Assembly: GCA_027457005.1 (NCBI GenBank)
Contig: DAIDTV010000082.1
Span: 1 to 6,985 of the forward strand
Direction of reading: 5' to 3'
Origin: Chloroflexota bacterium
GTDB taxonomy: Bacteria; Chloroflexota; Limnocylindria; Limnocylindrales; CSP1-4
DNA length: 6,985 nucleotides
How positions within the stretch are numbered: the stretch's first letter is position 1; each line of letters begins with the position of its first letter. Below are positions 5,051-6,985 of the stretch, piece after piece. The notes below the pieces were generated by a model. That model made no database searches, had not been told where the DNA came from, and was given only the letters and a program-made list of their open reading frames with translations. Both the position numbers and the translations under genes were made by a program.

Positions 5051-6985
5051 ATGGTGCGGACGTCCCCAGGCTGGCGCAGCTTCCTGGCCATGGTGATCGC
5101 CGCGTGCCTCGGGTCGATGGCGGGCGTGTTCCTTCCATCGCCCTGCGTGCCCTCGTCAGCCCGCGCCGCCGACGCCGCGGCGTCGGTGATCGCCACGTAC
5201 CAGCAGCGCATCCCGCAGCTCATGGCCGAGCAGCACGTCCCCGGGCTCGCCATCGCGCTCGTGGATGGCAACCGGGTGCTGTGGACGCAGGGGTTCGGCC
5301 ATGTCGACGCGGACGGGTCGGCCCCGATCACGCCCGACACGATCTTCAGCGTCCAGTCGATGTCGAAGCTGTTCACCGCCAGCGCGGTCATGCGGGCGGT
5401 GCAGGCCGGCCGCCTGAAGCTCGACGTCCCGATCACCACCTACCTGCCCGGCTTCACCGTGCACAGCGCCTTCGAGGCACATCCCGAGCGGAAGATCACC
5501 CTGCGCATGCTCCTGAGCCATACCGCGGGCTTCACCATGGAGGCGCCCGTCGGCAACAACGACGACCTGGACCCCGGCACGTTCGACGCGCACGTGCGCA
5601 GCATCTCCGATACCTGGCTGCGCTTCCCCGTCGGCACCGGCTATGCCTACTCCAACCTCGGCATCGACCTGGCCGGGTACATCCTCGAGCAGGTCTACCG
5701 AGAACCGTTTCCGGCCGTGATGCACGACCTGCTCCTCGCGCCCCTGGGCATGACGGGCAGCACGTTCGATCGGAGCCAGATCGCAGCCCGCAACAACCGC
5801 GCGGTCGGCCACGCCAGTCCGGCACCCCGCGTCCCGCTGGTCGTGCCGATGACGGCGGCCGGCGGGCTGTACACGAGCGCCACCGATCTGGCGCGCTTCC
5901 TGCGCTTCGAGCTGAACGATGGCTCCATCGACGGCACGACGGTCCTCGACCCCGCGCTGATCGAGGAGCAACGCACCGTGCCCGCACCCGATGCCGGCGC
6001 CCGCTGGGGCTATGCGCTCGGCGTCGCACGGACCGGCTGGTACGCCGGCGACAATGCCGACCTCTTCAGTCACGGCGGCGGCGGCTTCGGCTTCGTGGCG
6101 GACCTGTTCTGGCTGCCCCAGCTGCAGCTCGGGATCGCGGTCCTGATGAACTCGTCGGATCACACCCTCCAGGGCACGCTCGCGCTGTCCATCCTCACCG
6201 ACCTCGTCCACGAGCCCGGGAGCATCTACCAGGCGCGGCTGAACGCCCTGCCGGCGCTCGCGCCGGTGGTCCAGCAGGCCGGCAACTTCTTCCCGCCGGC
6301 CGATCTGACGCAGCGCATCGCCGGCCTGGCGCTGACGCCCTCCGGGGACGAGGCGGCACGCTGGGCCACCTACGCCGCGGACTACTCGGTCAGCGGGTGG
6401 GGGATCATCGATCCGGTCGGCGCACCCGACCGCTTCTTCGTCGAGGGCGGCGAGCCCTACTTCGAGGCAAACGAGGACGGGACCCTCGAACGCCTGCGAC
6501 TGACCGAGATCGAGCCCGGGCTCTTCCTGGCCTGGAATGGCGAGACGCTGGACTTGCGCACCCGGCCGGCGACCTGGCGCGGCCAGGCGCTCGTGCGCCT
6601 GAGCGGGGGCCCGGCACCCTGGCAGTGGGTCCTGCTCGGCATCACCGCCCTCGGGGCGCTGTGGTGGCTGGGCGCGGCGCTCGTGTCCGCGATCCGGCGC
6701 CGGCGCTCCGGTGCCGGATCGCTGCCCGGCCCAGCCCACCCACGCTGGGGCCTCCTCACCGGCGCCGTCGCCACGCTCACCGCGTTGCTCGCGCTCGGAA
6801 CGATCGCCCTGCTGGTGGCCATCCCGCGGCTGGTCGACTCCGGGTTCCTCGGCTGGCTCGAGGTGCCGCTTGCCCTGCGCCTCCTGCTGCACCTGCCCCT
6901 GGCCCTCGGCGTTGCGTCCGGTTGCCTCGTCGTCCTGACCGCGCTCGGGTGGGCCAGGGCCTGGCAGCAGCCCGCAGCCCACTGG
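5051..6985 (+). CDS. Serine hydrolase (beta-lactamase/PBP-like), C-terminal membrane domain, cut by window end
   Basis: At least 645 residues are encoded and no stop is reached, so the C-terminus is missing. The N-terminus is a signal peptide with Arg residues in the first nine, a hydrophobic core at about residues 11-28 and a likely cleavage after Ala-Arg-Ala39. The beta-lactamase-related domain spans about residues 45-385. It has the SxxK motif as SMSK (nucleophile Ser103, Lys106), the YxN motif as YSN (Tyr200-Asn202) and HGG (341-343) in place of the KTG triad. The HxG form is common in class-C-like esterases, D-amino peptidases and FmtA-type proteins, so the substrate (cell-wall peptide, ester or beta-lactam) cannot be decided. 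A domain of about 130 residues follows, then hydrophobic helices at about 524-546, 567-592 and 603-631. The catalytic part should therefore be outside the cell and anchored by this membrane tail. A strong ribosome binding site precedes the start, and the gene appears to be transcribed alone. Confidence 0.92.
   Translation, partial: MVRTSPGWRSFLAMVIAACLGSMAGVFLPSPCVPSSARAADAAASVIATYQQRIPQLMAEQHVPGLAIALVDGNRVLWTQGFGHVDADGSAPITPDTIFSVQSMSKLFTASAVMRAVQAGRLKLDVPITTYLPGFTVHSAFEAHPERKITLRMLLSHTAGFTMEAPVGNNDDLDPGTFDAHVRSISDTWLRFPVGTGYAYSNLGIDLAGYILEQVYREPFPAVMHDLLLAPLGMTGSTFDRSQIAARNNRAVGHASPAPRVPLVVPMTAAGGLYTSATDLARFLRFELNDGSIDGTTVLDPALIEEQRTVPAPDAGARWGYALGVARTGWYAGDNADLFSHGGGGFGFVADLFWLPQLQLGIAVLMNSSDHTLQGTLALSILTDLVHEPGSIYQARLNALPALAPVVQQAGNFFPPADLTQRIAGLALTPSGDEAARWATYAADYSVSGWGIIDPVGAPDRFFVEGGEPYFEANEDGTLERLRLTEIEPGLFLAWNGETLDLRTRPATWRGQALVRLSGGPAPWQWVLLGITALGALWWLGAALVSAIRRRRSGAGSLPGPAHPRWGLLTGAVATLTALLALGTIALLVAIPRLVDSGFLGWLEVPLALRLLLHLPLALGVASGCLVVLTALGWARAWQQPAAHW

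Noticed and set aside
5156..6982. A 608-codon minus-strand frame antisense to the serine hydrolase gene
   Set aside because: The sense strand has a signal peptide, SxxK, YxN, HxG and membrane helices. The antisense product is low-complexity and rich in Gly, Arg, Glu and Gln, typical of a shadow frame.
1..6985. CRISPR array, tRNA or rRNA genes, insertion sequence ends, toxin-antitoxin or defence genes
   Set aside because: No regularly spaced repeats, cloverleaf-like segments, rRNA stretches, transposase motifs or defence-type domains were seen on either strand.

Overview
The window is about 7 kb of very GC-rich DNA (roughly 70% by eye). Four protein genes can be supported, plus about 1 kb of poorly coding DNA between the third and fourth. 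Sense codons end almost always in G or C, and every real gene carries long antisense shadow ORFs, as expected at this base composition. The gene types (a DoxX-like membrane protein, a multi-PAS/GAF/EAL signalling protein, a serine hydrolase with a C-terminal membrane domain, and an actinobacterial-style dienelactone hydrolase) suit a free-living, high-GC environmental bacterium, such as a Chloroflexota lineage (Limnocylindria-like) or an actinobacterium. This placement is inference: the window has no rRNA or marker gene.

Layout. Positions 1-146 hold no supportable gene. Positions 147-872 (minus strand) encode a 241-residue dienelactone-hydrolase-family alpha/beta hydrolase with an intact Cys-Asp-His triad. 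A 366-base divergent intergenic region (873-1238) separates it from two plus-strand genes that probably form one transcript: a small four-helix DoxX-like membrane protein (1239-1613) and, 23 bases later, an 809-residue PAS-PAS-PAS-GAF-EAL protein (1637-4066). The latter keeps the known EAL catalytic residues and has no GGDEF domain, so it should be a dedicated cyclic-di-GMP phosphodiesterase.

Positions 4067-5050 contain no confident gene. They hold a minus-strand frame with coding-like composition (4327-4800), a possible decayed HTH-like end on the plus strand (about 4800-4864), and a cluster of inverted repeats (4865-4918), followed by a clean 7-base dyad (4957-4980). The dyad lies just upstream of the last gene. 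That gene (5051 to beyond the window end) encodes a secreted or membrane-anchored serine hydrolase of the beta-lactamase/penicillin-binding-protein-like family. It has SMSK, YSN and HGG active-site motifs, a signal peptide and at least three C-terminal transmembrane segments.

How they fit together: the DoxX-like/EAL pair suggests a sensory c-di-GMP-degrading protein transcribed with a small membrane protein. The two hydrolases look like independent single genes. I found no convincing evidence of a defence system, CRISPR array, mobile element, RNA gene or undescribed multi-gene system. The most unexplained part is the 1-kb stretch before the serine hydrolase.
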